From Pleodorina starrii (taxonomy: Eukaryota > Chlorophyta > Chlorophyceae > Chlamydomonadales > Volvocaceae), in NCBI GenBank assembly GCA_030267565.1, contig BRXU01000034.1:17501-81500 (forward strand): a DNA stretch of 64,000 nt, read 5' to 3'. Positions 12,601-25,300 of this stretch are shown piece after piece. The position numbers and the translations under genes are program-made. The number at the start of each line of letters is the position of its first letter. Position 1 is the stretch's first letter. A model generated the notes under the pieces. That model saw only the letters and a list, made by a program, of their open reading frames with translations. It made no database searches and was not told the DNA's origin.

Positions 12601-15345
12601 GAGCTGGCGGAGCCACCTGCGCCGACACGACAGCAGCGCCGCCCCGCGGCACGGCACGGCACGGCACCGCCGGAGGGTAAGAAAGACAGACCACGCAGCG
12701 GATAGGGATCCGCCGGCCGGAGGGTCGTGCTGTGGTGATAGCGTGTTGCTACACCACACCATCATGGGTTGATCCCCCAGCGACGCGGTCGCAACTCATC
12801 CCTGCAAATGTGACAGATATGTTTGGTAAAGTACTGCTGGGTCCGTCCGCCACCGTTGCTGCTTTCCGGCAATCTCATCGCCGCGGTTTCGTCTCTAGTC
12901 CCAACTCCCGCAGGCGGAATCCTGAGCCAGGCCGCCTTACCTACAGGTCCTGCCCACCATGCACACATCCCGCACGCCCAACTGTTTGAGCATCGCTGTC
13001 CAGAGCTCGCCAGGAAGCTGAGGCAGTGGCGGAGGCGTCTCGATCGCCGCCGCCGCTGCCGCCGCCGCCCCTGCGGCCGCGGCGGCAGCCGCCATCGGGG
13101 GGTGGGCCCGGCGGCCGAAGGAGCCGCCGCCGCCGGCGCACTCGGGCGGCGGCGCGCCATCCGTGTCGCTGCCATCTGGGCCGGCGGCGCCGGCGGCAGT
13201 GACCCGCGGGTCGGCCACCTCCCGGTCATCCTCGTCCTCCTCCTCCAGAAGCAACAGCTCTCCGTCGTCGCTGCTGGCCCCGTCCAGTCCATCATCACTT
13301 CCCTGCGGACTCGCACCTGTACGGCAGGTCAGGACAGAAACCCCAAAACATCACAAACACAGCGCAGTGCGGCGCAGCTCTAAATAAATACCATAAGTAT
13401 ACATATATGTGTATATGTATATTTTATATGTATATGTACATATGTGTGCGTGCGCGTGTGACGAAACCCAAATGTAGGCCAGCGCTTTGCTGCTGCTGCG
13501 CAACGAAACGCAGCGTCGACAGGAGGTCATCAGGGCCCCCCAAAAAGAACACACACAGCTGCGGCCCCGCATCTGGGTTTGCGAGCTACACTTGCGCCGG
13601 CCACAGCCTCACCCTCAGCCTCACCTCGAGGACTCCTACCGGACAGCGCTGAGCCGCTGCCTGAGCCCAGCCCGCCGCCGCCGCCGCCTGCCACATTGAG
13701 TCGCGGCGGGGGCGTGAAGCCTCCGAATGAGAGCAACCCGGCGCCAGCGGCGGGCATCGGCGGCACGCCGTCGCGGCTGCTGCGGCGGCGCGAGCAATCC
13801 CCGACGGGCGTCCCGAAGGCGCCGGCGCCGGCACCGCCGTCAGACGTCCCAGTCATCGGCGGCCCTGCTAGCGGCGGCAGATCATTCAGGCGCCTCTTGT
13901 GGTATTCAGATTCCCTGCGTTGGCATCGCAGGTGGAGGGGAGGGCAAGGTGACCCATGGGTCATGATGGCGCTGCTTTGCAAAGGCGGGAACGACACACA
14001 GGGTTGGGGAAACGCGAGGCGGGGCGGAACTGCGCGCTGGGACCTTCAGGGCTTCACTGCTGCGGTGGCTCTGCGCCGCCGGTGGGGGTGCCTCTGAGGA
14101 GGGGGCCCCATATCGAAACGTACAAACACAGAGTCAGGGCGCGCGTCATATTGCCGGATATAACTACTTATTGCCGGCCGGATATAATTAAATACAAGAT
14201 ACGACTGTACTCTGCGGTGTACGACAGCCCTCACAGTTGCAGTCTGTAATGCGCCTCGACACGATGCCAGCCGGTGCCACGGACGCTTGCTCCGACACGC
14301 ACCAGACCAAGACGTTGCCGTGCTTAAAGTATGCGATGCGGTGGTACGGCACGTCGCTGCCCGCCTCGTCGCTCGTCGATTGCGACGCGAGCCACGCGCC
14401 GCCGGGCGACGCCTGATGTGGGTGTTGCGCGCCGCCGCCGCTGCCGCCGTCGCCGCCACCGCTGCCGCCGCCGCCGCCACAGAACCGCTCGACGAAGAGG
14501 AGGTACGGCAGCTCACACAGCCTGTCGTGCAGTCGCATGCTCCAAGCCTCCACGCCGGACTTGCGCTCCGGTTGCTGTACGGTTTCAATAAAGCCAATCT
14601 GTACGGCGGGTGGGTGCACGGTAGGGCCCCTTGACGGAAGTCCATTGTGGGGGAAACAAGCGTTACTGGCGTACAGCCAGTACAACATTTAATTTGGCAA
14701 TGCCAACGCGTGCACGGCACAGGATTTGGCGCAATCTTTCATCCATACATGGTGGGCGCCTCTTAGAAATGGATAGCCATCTGATCTTTACTGATGTATC
14801 TGTTCACCAAGCTAGAGTCATCGACTTGTCGCACCTCAGCAGGTTGCATGTCGTGGGGCCCAGGGGTGCAATCTGGAGGGAAACCTCAACGAGTGTTTGC
14901 TTTCCCAGTGAAGGACAACTTCGCTCCAAAACAGCCATTTCCCATCCTAGGACCCATAACCCCGTTGCTGCCTGCCGTAGGAGGTAGAACGGGCGCCCTA
15001 AAGCTCCTGACGGCATGGATGAGTGTGGCGGTTGCAGCTGGTGGTTGTCCCTGCACCCGTCCTCACCGTGTATTCGGTCGGATCCAGTGCCGGATCGAAG
15101 CACAACCGCTTCCAGAATTTTTTCGCCGCCAGGTATGGATTTGCCTTGTCGCCACCGGCAGAGGAGCCCCCTCTAAAGGGTGGTGATGCGCCAGCGATGC
15201 CCAGCGCACCAGAGTACATGTACGCCGATGGAGGCGAAAAAGCAGGAAGCGATCCTGCTGGAGACGATCCATAGCTGGCCGAGCTGATTTGGCTGTGGCC
15301 CCGGGCCGATTGCTCGTGGCGAATGGCGACCGCAGAGGTCAGCAT
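9611..15345 (-). CDS. F-box / WD40-repeat protein, ten exons
   Basis: Likely a substrate-recognition subunit of an SCF ubiquitin ligase: the F-box would bind SKP1 and the WD40 repeats would bind the substrate. Exons (minus): 15067-15345, 14303-14574, 13625-13914, 12941-13316, 12418-12616, 11917-12110, 11356-11534, 10648-11225, 10056-10319, 9611-9676. All junctions are GT-AG, phases agree throughout, and the total is 2697 nt (898 residues). The F-box lies near residues 378-425 (LPQLPGELWTAMLKQLG, then WLRQLAADPSVWRAQF). WD40 signatures follow from about 475 on (VRLWEHATG, VVKLWSMDD, LRGHDGAVTS, MRLWDVASG, VQIWDVSTA, QLHLYDIRSL). The last exon encodes a short Lys-rich tail (KKKPAKVTKKQTRYPKRNTK). 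The first 280 residues, with a conserved-looking part (FWKRLCFDPALDPTEY, LPYLLFVERF), I do not recognise. The start is the first ATG after an in-frame stop. Low-complexity Gly/Ala loops interrupt the WD region, as is common in volvocine proteins. Confidence 0.85.
13385..13455. repeat. AT-rich (ATGTATAT)-type microsatellite in an intron
   Basis: An alternating TATATG/TACAT stretch, strikingly AT-rich against the GC-rich surroundings. It sits wholly inside the intron 13317-13624 of the F-box/WD40 gene. Confidence 0.8.
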
Positions 15346-18040
15346 GTTGACGACCTGTCCGATGAAGCTGCAAGCCCAGGCTTATAAGATATAGACTTCA
15401 CGTTGAAGTTGGGCGCGGAATGAGCAGGCTGCCACAATGGGCAAGTAGTTGGGCATCAACAAGGGTTCGCGGAAACGCGACGCAGCGAGGCTGAGCGCCC
15501 CAGCCACGAGGGGCCCACAGAAGCGTTCGCCATCGCTACATTGCTGGTCAACAGGCCGCTGCGTGTAGGGCGTCACTCAGTGTCGTTTGGAGAGAGCAAG
15601 GTCACCTATCAAAGGTGGAGTTTCTTACTAGCTAAGCGATGGAATATAGTATAGAATAACAGGTTTGGATCAATGGCATGTTTGAAGAGTGATAAGATGA
15701 TGCTTCAGATGCCGCACCTTCCCAAAGTTCAAATGCAGGAGAGCAGCTGATGCTGAGCTGGCCGGAACGCGGTCATACCGCATACCACATCAGCAGAAGG
15801 GCAACAGTCAATATTCAGGCAAGTTATTCACATGCGTTCCTCGCCCATTAGGGCTGTCAAGTGCTCCGTCCGTCGTGTCTCGACTCGTCGACTCCTCCAA
15901 CCCCTCACCCGAACGCGTGCGACGGACACCGCACGCACTGCAGGTGGGATGCCGAGCCAGCCACTGATAGAACTCCGGGATTATGCTAAATACTATGGCG
16001 CTCGCGCACTGCCGTGGTTTGTGTCGATTGCTGACTCTAGTGGTGTTACCGGCGAGTTGACCATACTCCTCGCCGGCTCAGCCCCGTCCCCACGGGGCGT
16101 TACGCTGTCGCGTTCATCCGCCACCAACCTCAGCCCACGCGCTAGGTGCTTTCTTGTAACCTGCAGGCATCCAAGTCACGCACGGGCATCAGCATCGCCT
16201 TTGCAGCTACACAGGAAGTAAGGAACTTCGGCTCTTGACGTGAGGCTTGAGTGGCCTGGCGTGGCCCGGCCTGCGCCCATCTCGCTTTGCCTGCGCCGTC
16301 GCCCGCGGGCAAACGGGCCCAGTCGGGTTGCTGTGGAACGAAAGTATCCAAACTATCCCATGCAGCGCACCGGACCATCAGAGTGCTCTTGAGTGCTACA
16401 ACTCGTCCTGTGGGCGAAAACGCTTGCCTTGCGCGTGAGCGTGAGGGCCAACCCCGTTTCTCTGGCTATCACATCCGGGTCTCTGGCCCTCACATCCGGG
16501 AGGCGTGTGTGTGTTTTGACCGGACAACCAGCGTTTCTCTTCCGTCCAAAGCCCACATGCCTCAAAGCCTCCGCTGTACATCTGGAAACGCCTGGTGCCC
16601 AAATCGTGTGAAAGTGGCAGGCAAGGAATTCGCGTCCGCAGCAACCTTACACGGACCTCCCGAGACTCGGCAAGTTTTCCAGCCACCCCCCCCCCCCCGT
16701 TCGACTCTGCACAAAGGAAAGGCGCCCGGCAAAGGCCGCCAAGCCCCCCCCCCCCGTGAGGCGTGGCCGTGCCGATCCTCCGCCCAAACCAAAGCAAACT
16801 ACCATCGGATCCGCCGAAGGGCACGGTGCTGTACCTGCCGTACCTTCTCACGCATGATGAGCGTTGAGCACAACTCCGCTACAGCCCCGGACCCGGACGG
16901 ACACTGGTGCGAGTGTGCCCCTGTGTGCCCCAGATGCCCCAGGCCGCTGACTGCAAGGATGGTACTGATGGGTCCCTCCACTAGCGTCGTCCCGACAACA
17001 AATGTTTCCTGCTGCCGGTATTGTTCGTACTACCGGAGTACCGGTATTGTTCGTACTAACGATAGTATTGCCCCGCAAGGTTTGTCACAACACCAGGGAC
17101 CTGCAACCACTCTCTCTTCTTTCCGAGGCGCACCTCCCTCCCTGGACGCCGTGCACCGCGCTGGGCTGCTGTTGGCAGCCGGTGGCGCCCGCCCCCGTCC
17201 AGCCCCTGAACCCACCTACACACGCCACAACAGTCCACACAACCCCTCAAAACACAAACCGCAAAACGCCACGACGCAAGGAAGTCAACGTTAAGAGTCG
17301 TGGATGGACGCGCAACAATATAGAAAAGTAGAAAAGCAAGGTCTGTCGTGCACGCACAACCCGGGCGGTGCAAAGGGTGTCCCAAAAGGTTCTTCCGCGC
17401 GTTTCCAATTCCAGGCCGCAATCCGAACAGAGCACCATCAGATCAGACAACCAAAGCAATACACGCAAACCAACGCCACATTTGGAGCGCCTGCTTCAAC
17501 CGGCAGCTTCTGTCCAGTCGCACCGCATAAGTCTTGAGGTTGCTTGTGAACGAGGCGAGGAACTGCAGCGGCCGCCTGGCCCCCTGGCCGCCTGGCCCCC
17601 TGGCCGCCTGGCTCCCTGGCCCCCCGGCCCCCTGGCCGCCTGGCCCCCCGGCCCCCTGGCCGCCCTGTCAGTTTCTCTGTACGCTAGCCCACGGAGGGAC
17701 TCAATGTTCACCTCCTCTCTCGTATAACCCTCGCAACGCAAAAACCACGTCAAACCACGTCTTGCCTGGTCTGGGTCTGTCGGCGCCACAGGCCACCGGC
17801 CCGTCGCGACAGCCTCCGCAGCGGCGCTTCGGAATCTGCCCCAGCAGGCCGTTTGGCCCCTTCCGAGCAGATCAGCTGACCTTCCAGTCCCTTCCATGCC
17901 GTACCTCGCAGTACACGGCTCGCCACCCCATCCCCTGCACCACTGCACCTTTCTGAGGGCACGGAGCCCATCGAAACCACAAAAACTGACCCGCGCTGTC
18001 ATCCCGCCGCGCACACCCGCCCATCCCGCTCCCATAACTA
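15346..18040. other. Intergenic: promoter side of the F-box gene; no further gene seen
   Basis: No splice-consistent coding series on either strand. The longest open frame (16251-17294, plus) has no recognisable composition or motif. It is crossed by two poly-C runs (about 16687-16699 and 16745-16756) and looks accidental. An 18-bp direct duplication (CCGGTATTGTTCGTACTA) lies near 17016-17060. The part nearest 15346 should contain the promoter and 5' leader of the F-box/WD40 gene. Confidence 0.5.
17572..17664. repeat. CTGGCCCCCTGGCCGC minisatellite
   Basis: Short tandem copies of CTGGCCGC and CTGGCCCC in varying order. It generates Pro/Ala/Trp-rich frames on one strand and Gly-rich frames on the other. 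Non-coding by context. Confidence 0.8.
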
Positions 18041-18045
18041 TTACA
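18041..18045 (-). terminator. Candidate TGTAA polyadenylation signal of the ABC1-kinase gene
   Basis: First TGTAA I noticed on the minus strand after the stop at 19333, which implies a 3' UTR of about 1.3 kb. Position-based only. Confidence 0.25.
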
Positions 18046-19332
18046 TCTGTCTCAGGCACGCCCCCAAAGCCGGACGCCGCCCTTAATCAGAGTCGACCAC
18101 GACTACGTAAGGTCACAACGTCAATGCTCGCGACAAGGAAGGCACAGCACGGCTCCGTGCCGTGCCGTGCTGTGCCTTGCTGCGTCGTGCTGCGTCGTGC
18201 TGGTACCGCGCCATCGCCTTGACAATGCATGCCAAGTGACGCGCGCCGTGAAGCCGTGAACTCGCGCGCCGATCTCAGTGCTGCGCTGCACTGGCAGCTC
18301 AATCCATGTCAAACCCACCCCAGCGCTACGCTATTTCGCGCACCCCTACACCCCGGCGCCGCCCGCCGACGCCTCAAGGTGCGGCAAGGTCTGGATAACG
18401 CCGACCCCCCAACATCCCTGCAAAGATGGCAGCATGATAAGCTCGTCCCTCCCTCCGACTGTACCTCTCCCTCGCTCGTCCCGCTTGCTGCGGCAGCCTT
18501 CGATGGGTCCCTGACTTTGGATCCTGGATCATGGATCCCGCCCCAAGAAGCCGCTCCGCGTCAGGCAACGTGCACAAGATGTCAAACCCTAAGGATAAAC
18601 AGAAGGCGTCCAAAAGGTAGGTTGAAGGGGATCCACGAAGTCCTCAAGAGCTCCCAAAACAGTACCTGCCGCGCGGGCACGTCAGCCCGCGCTCCCTGCC
18701 GAGACGCGCAGCTCCAAATAACACTTACGACGACAAGTACAATGACCTTTCCGGACCCTTCATTTTCAGGGACAGAGAGTCCGTCCAGTGCCACGTTTCT
18801 GGTTGATGTCATTATCACGTTCGGGATGGTCGCACCTCGCTCGCCCCGCGGCGGCGAGGACGCTCGTCCAAATGTCGTCGTACTGGAACGAAAAAGTTTT
18901 ATATTTTATATCAAACAAACAGCGAGGAAAGCGCGATCCACATGTCTGTCCGTTAGTCCGTTAGTCCGCGGTAGCCACAAAGAGTAGTCCGCGCCTCTCT
19001 CACACACGCTCTGTGTCTCTGTCTCTCTCTCTCTATCGTGTCCTCGCATCGTTGCCCCTGAAGAAGCAACAGCAGCATCCCCTTCCGAACACACGCACAC
19101 GCGCGGAGAGGTTTCATTGGATTGCTTGGTTACCGGAGGAGGCGGACGAAGGGGACATCTCCTCTGCAAGGTGGCTGCAGCCCCAGAGCCTTCGCATCGT
19201 GGGAGGTGTAGGTGATCCGGAGGTACGATGGACGGAGGAAGCCGCGACAGAGGCTCCGAAACCGTACCCACGCCGACGGGCAAAGCGGGCTCGCGGGGGC
19301 TGGCACCACCCTTTGCCCCCTTCTAGCCCCTC

Positions 19333-22300
19333 CTAGCCAGTCAGCCCGCCCACAATCTTCTTGCCAATGCGAGTGAGCCCCTTCTTCACCGACTCCATGC
19401 TGCTGGTCCGCGGCTTGGTTCCGGAGCTGGCGCCGCCGGCGGCCGTGGCGGTGCTCCCGACGCTGCTGACGGCGCTGACGGCGCTTCCCGACGCCGCGGC
19501 GCGGCTTCCCTGACTGGTCACCGCCGCCGCAGCGGCGGTGACGATGGGCGATAGCGGCGGCGAGACGTGAGGCGACGCCGCCGTCGCCGCTGCCGCCGAC
19601 ATGAGGGGGAAGTGTGGCTGGGGCTGAGATTGTGGTTGCGGCGGCAGCTGTAGCTGCAGATGTGGCTGGAGCTGTGTCACGAAGGACGTTTCGCTGCCGG
19701 GTCGGCTCATCTGTTGGCGAGCTAGCCACATGCTGTGAGCAACCGCCACATTGCACCCACCATTGAGTTGGACCCACCATCGGATCATCCGCCACGCGCC
19801 GCAGCCAGCATGGCATGTGACGGGGAGGGGCGGGACGGTGATGGAAGGTCAAGGGAGGGAGGAAGGAAGGAAGGAAGGAAGGAAGGAAGGAAGGAAGGAA
19901 GGAAGGGAGGGAGGGAGACGAGTGAGAAAGGGAGCGCGGGAGCGCGGGTGGTGGTGTGCGTGCGGGACTGGGCCAAGGGCGACGCAGCATGCAGGGACCA
20001 AGAAACCGAAGCCAAAGAAAGGCAAAGTTGGAAGACATGGAGCAGCCTGCCGTTCCAAAAGGGTATGAAGCCCCCTATAACAACGACAGCTACTACCAAA
20101 CAGCCAGCTCGGGACCAAAGCTCGGGACCGAAGCTCCATGACCGAAGCTCCATGAAGCAAGTAAAATGTGTTACACCAGTGGCCCGCGGGCCCGCCTCCC
20201 AACTCCTACCCGTAGTCCTCGTCCGACTGAGGCAGCAAGCCGTCGGCCGTACGGCGCTGGCCCGGCGCCGCCGCCACGCCTTCCGCCGCTGGCGCTGCCG
20301 CCGCCGCCGCCATCCCCGTCGCCGACGCCGCCGCCGCCATCCCCGTCGCCATCTCAGCCGAGGTCCGTGTGAAGGCGCCTCCGAAACCAACGATGCGGCC
20401 ACTGCCGCCCGCGGCCCCCAACGGACCACTGGCCGTCGCCGCCGCCGCCGCGGCCGCCGCGTCCGGGGGCCGCGCCTGCGGTACGACAGTGCTGTTGGCG
20501 GGCGCCGGCTCGATCTCCGTCAGCAGGCTCTGTGACGTATTGCCCGGCGGCGGCGGTATGTTGCTGCTGAGCCTCCGTACATGGCCATGGCTGCCGCTGT
20601 TGCCGGCGCTGCCGCCGCCACCGCCGCCGGCGGCGGCAGCGGCGGCGCGCATCCCTGGCGGCAGGAACATGGCCTGAGGCTGCTGATTGTGTCTCGAGGC
20701 GCGCTTCGAGACCAGATGCTCGCTGCCGCTGCCGCCGCCGGCGCTTTCGCCAGCGCTGCCGCCTCCACGTCTGGCGCCGCCGCCCACGATCATGGACCCG
20801 GGAAGGCTAGCGGCGGCGGCGCCGTTGGGAGGTACGGCAGGGAGAGCGGCGGACGTGGCGGGCGAGGCTGCGGCGGCTGCGGCGGGCGCGGCCTCCGTCG
20901 TCGTGGGCAAGAGCTTGCGGGTGCTTTCCAACAGCGCTCGAGCCTCCAGGGTGTTTGTGTGTGTGAATGGGGGTGGGTGGGAGGGGGACAAGATCAGGGA
21001 CGTTCCGTTCGGCACTTCCATCCAGGAGTTCTTCAACGGCTGCAGCAGCGCCCAGGCTTGGCAACCCAACGGCGCTGGCAGCCCAACGGCGCAGGAGCGC
21101 GGGCGAGAAACACACAAAAGCAAAAGCACAGGGTTCGGCCCGCCTCGTCCACCTCGCGTCATGAATGGCGCTCCATGAGCTCTTGGGCTCCACGGGCCCG
21201 CACGTAAAATTCCACTCTGCGCACACATTGCCGTACACATTGCCGTACCACTGCGTACGACCCCTGCCGTACTGCCGTACTGCCACGACCACCCAACGCC
21301 ACACGCAACACTACTCAGCACGGCATTCACTGTACCTGAGCGACGATGTCCATCTCCGACGATGCCGTACCGGCCGTACCAGCGGCGGTTGCTGCCGACG
21401 CCGACAGCGACGGCGCCTGCCGGGAAGCCGCCCCAGCGGCCTGGGTTTGCTGCTGCTGCTGCTGCTGCTGCTGCGGTGGCAGCTGCGGCAGCAGCTGCTG
21501 CGGCTGCGATGATGGCCGCTGTCCCTGCTCCTGCCCCTGCTGCCCCTGCCCCTGCTGCTGCTGTAACTGAAGTTGTGGCAGTTGACCTGAGGAGCCTTGC
21601 GGCGGGCTCATGTTGGGCGACCTTGGCGCCATCGTCCGCTGCTGCTGCTGCTGCTGTTGCAGCTGCTGCAGCAGCAGCAGCTGTTGCTCCAACTGCTGCT
21701 GCTGCGCCCGCAGCTGCTGCAGGCTGGGGGCCGGCTTCGCCGCCGCGGCCGCCTGCTGCTGCTGCTGCAGCTGCTGCGGCTGCTGCGGCAGAGGCGGCAT
21801 GGGTGGTATGGGCGGCAGGGGCTGCGAGTAGCGCCCCGCCGGAGGGCTGTTGGGCGGCTGCTGCTGCCAGGGGGCGCGAGGTGGAGACCCAGGGGGTGCT
21901 GCCGCCGCGGCTCCGAAACCGGCTCCCGAACCAGCCGGGGCTGCAGCCGAGGTTCCAGGAATGGGACGCAGCTGCTGTTGCAGCTGTTGCAGCTGCTGCA
22001 GCTGTTGCAGCTGTTGTTGCAGCTGCTGCTGTTGCTGCATGGCGATCGTAGCGCCCGGCGGCATCGCAGTGGCGGGTCCCTGCGAGGTGCGAGGGCGGGG
22101 GTAATATGTCGGTGGTGAGTGAGTGGCGAGCGGGCAGGTGCGGGGCAGGACGCACGGGCTGGGGTTGGGGGCCTGGGGCCCACAGTACGTTCCCTCGCGC
22201 GCCCCCCGCGCTCCTGCAGTCCGGCAGTCCGGCAGTCCGACATAATCACACCCGCGGCTAACCCCAGTTGCAGATGACTCGGCTCCGTAGCTCCGAAGTC

Positions 22301-25300
22301 ACGCGACCCGCAATCGGCCGTCGACCGGCGTCACCCGCCATCAATCGCGCTTTCCGCCGCCACCGCCGCCGCCGCTACGCATGTTGCCCCAGCCCTGCCC
22401 TGCCTTGCCCCAGCCCTGCAGCCGCTCTCACACGCCCTTCCCTCCCTCCGACGTTTCTGCGCCCGCTGCCGCAACCCACCGCCGATGTCCGACCCAGGGC
22501 CGGCCCGCCCGAGTCCAACCTCGCCAGTTCCTGCGCCCGCGCCACCAGCCGCGCCGTCATCTCGTCTAATGCGTCATCGCCATCGCCGCCGCCGACACCG
22601 CCGCCGCCGACGCCGCTGGCGGCGCCGCCAGCAGAAGCCCTTGCGGCGGGGGCAGCACTGTTGGCGCCGCCGCTAGCGACCCGCTGGGGACCCCCCGGCC
22701 CCTCCGGTGCACGGGCAGCGGCCGCCGAGCCGCTGGTGTTGCCGCTGCCGCCGCCGCCGCCGGCGGCGGCGGTGGCAGCGGCGGCGGCATCTGCACCGTG
22801 GCCGCCGCCGCCGCCGCCGCCGCTGCGACGACTCACAAGGCTGGGTTCCTCAATCTCCGTATCCAGGACCCGGCGCAGTGACGATGCCGTACCTGACGTC
22901 GGCTGTACGGCCCAGGGAGGGGTCGTGACGGCGGACAGTTTTAGCCCGGATCGGGGGCCGGACAGGGGCTGGTCACTCGGGTCCGGCGGCGCCGGTTGTT
23001 CTATCCCGGGTGGGCCCTGCGGGGCCGCGGCGTCAGGGCCGACGGCGCCGTTGGCGCCGCCGGGGACGCCATTCATCAATGCAAGGCGGGATCCCACGCT
23101 TCCGGGGCCGCTGTACGACGACGGCGGAGTCAACCGTACAGGCATGGGCGAGTGGATGATCCCAGGTGTCATGAGCCCCGCCGCCGCCGCCGCCGCTGGC
23201 GGCGGCGGCGGCAGCATCGGCGACACTGACCCTGCGTTCGAAGCGGGCGACAGCGGCGACGGCGACAACATGCCCGCCGCCACAGTGGCGGCGGAGCCCG
23301 ATGTCGTACCCGACGTCGTTGCCGACGCCGACGTCGACGATGTCGTCGTCGCGGTCCGTACCGGCGTCCCGCTGCGCGACCGTCGCCGCTCCGCCTCGCG
23401 CTCTGCTTGTCGCCGCGCCTCCGCCGCCGCCTCGCGTTCCGCCTGGCGGCGCGCGTTGCTCGCCTCGATCTCCGCGCGCTTGCGCGCCTCGCGCTCTGCC
23501 CTCTCCGCCAGCTTCCGTGCCGCCGCCGCCTCCCTCATCTGTCGCTGCCTCTCCGCCTTGGCCTCCCGCTCCTCCAGCTTCCGACGGTTCGACTCCTCCC
23601 ACTCCGCCCGCCGCCGGGTCTCCTCCTCCCGCCGTGCCGCCGCCGCCGCCTCGCGCTCCGCCCGCTTCCGCTCCGCCGTCGCCGCCTTGCTGTCGGCGGC
23701 GGAGCCGCCGCTGCTGGACCCGCGGCTGCCACCGCCGCCGCCGCCGCTGGGCCGCCCCGCCGCCGCCGCCATCACCGCCGCTGTGATCCCTGCCGACGGC
23801 AGCACCGCGCCGCCGCCAGCGGCGGCGGCGGCGGCGGCGGCGGCGCCGCCACCGCCGCCGCCGCCGCCACCGAAATCCAGCGGCTCAACCGCCGCCAGGT
23901 CCGCCGCCAGCTGCGCTGCCGTGTCTGGCGCTATAAACTCGGATGTGGGTCCGAGCATGGGTCCGTGGTAGACGGGCGTGAGGTCTGCCAGGACCTGACC
24001 ATGCGTGGGCGGGCGGGTGAAACGGGGGGGGGGGGGGGCGGCGCATGTGGGGCGGGGACCAACCAACCAACCAACCAACCGACCAACCAACCAAAGAGGC
24101 AACGCAAAAGCGTCCACGGCTGCGTGTGCAATGACAGTTAAAGAAATGACAGCAATGACAGTTAAAGCGGCCCGAGGAAGGCGTTGTGCCAGTACAACGC
24201 GTGTGCCCACTCATGTCGTACCCTCTCTCATGCCGTACCTGCAGCGCCAGCGGCCTCCACAGCTGCGCCGACGACACATCCACTCTCAGCGAGCTGAGCA
24301 GCCCCCGCAGCAATGTGATGACCCGCATGATCATAAACAGGTCCTGAGGCAGGCAAGGCACCTTGGCGGACCTGCAGCGGGGCAGCCACACGGGGAAATA
24401 CCGGTATTTAAGATGAGACCGCGCCACCAGTCGCCACCACCAGCCACCACCACCGCCACCGCCATCAGCCACCACCAGCCACCCTACCCTCCCCACCCCA
24501 CCTGAACTCGTGCGCCTCCGGATCCATGGGCCCCAGGTGCGCCTCCGGAAAGTCCATCCGCGTGTCGAACAGGATGTAGGCAGCGGCCGCAGCGAAGTCG
24601 TCGGAGCAGTTGTCGATCACCAGGCCCAGCTCCCCCGACACAGCCAGCACAAGGTCGTCGTCACGGACCTGATGGGATGGGTGGGCGACCGCAAGGAACG
24701 GCATCGGAAACGGCATCGGAAACGGAAACGGAAACGGCATCGGAAACGGAAACGGCATCGGAATCGGAACCGGAAATCCAAGGCCCTGCCGGCAGCCGGG
24801 CGGCCAGGACGTAAGCCAGCCTGGCAGTCCTAGCCAGACAGCCTGGCAGCCCAAGCCAGGCAGACAGGCAGTCCTAGCCAGGCAGACAGGCAGCCAGGCG
24901 CCCCCCCCCCCCTCTCACCGCCATGGCGGCCACCAGCAGGGCGTATCGGGCCCGGGATGTGGGGCTCAGCTGCTTCGCCTGTGTGGTGGGAAGCAGGCCA
25001 TTGAAGGAAATGAAGGTGGGGGGAAGGGATGGAGTCAGGGGCGGGGTTGGGGTGACAGAAAGCAAAGCAAAGCAAAGCAAAGTGAAGATAGCTGGTAAGA
25101 AGAGCCAATCGAAGCCAGCCGAAGTGGAAAGTGAGGCGAAGCAGACCCACACGCGAGGACACAGGACGAGCGGTCAGAGCCCTCAAATCCCCCAAGTTTC
25201 CCAACTTCCCCAATTTCCCCAATTTCCCCAAGATCTCATCACCCGTCCCGGGCCCCACCTGTCCAAAGTCCAGCAGTGCCACCTGAAGCTCTTCAGAGTC

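Noticed and set aside
16251..17294. 347-residue open frame on the plus strand
   Set aside because: No domain or motif, crosses poly-C runs, has atypical composition, and no adjoining splice-consistent exons. GC-rich DNA gives long accidental frames.
22268..23971. 567-residue plus-strand open frame
   Set aside because: Exact antisense of ABC1-kinase exon 13, whose minus-strand reading continues the kinase gene through in-phase splice sites.
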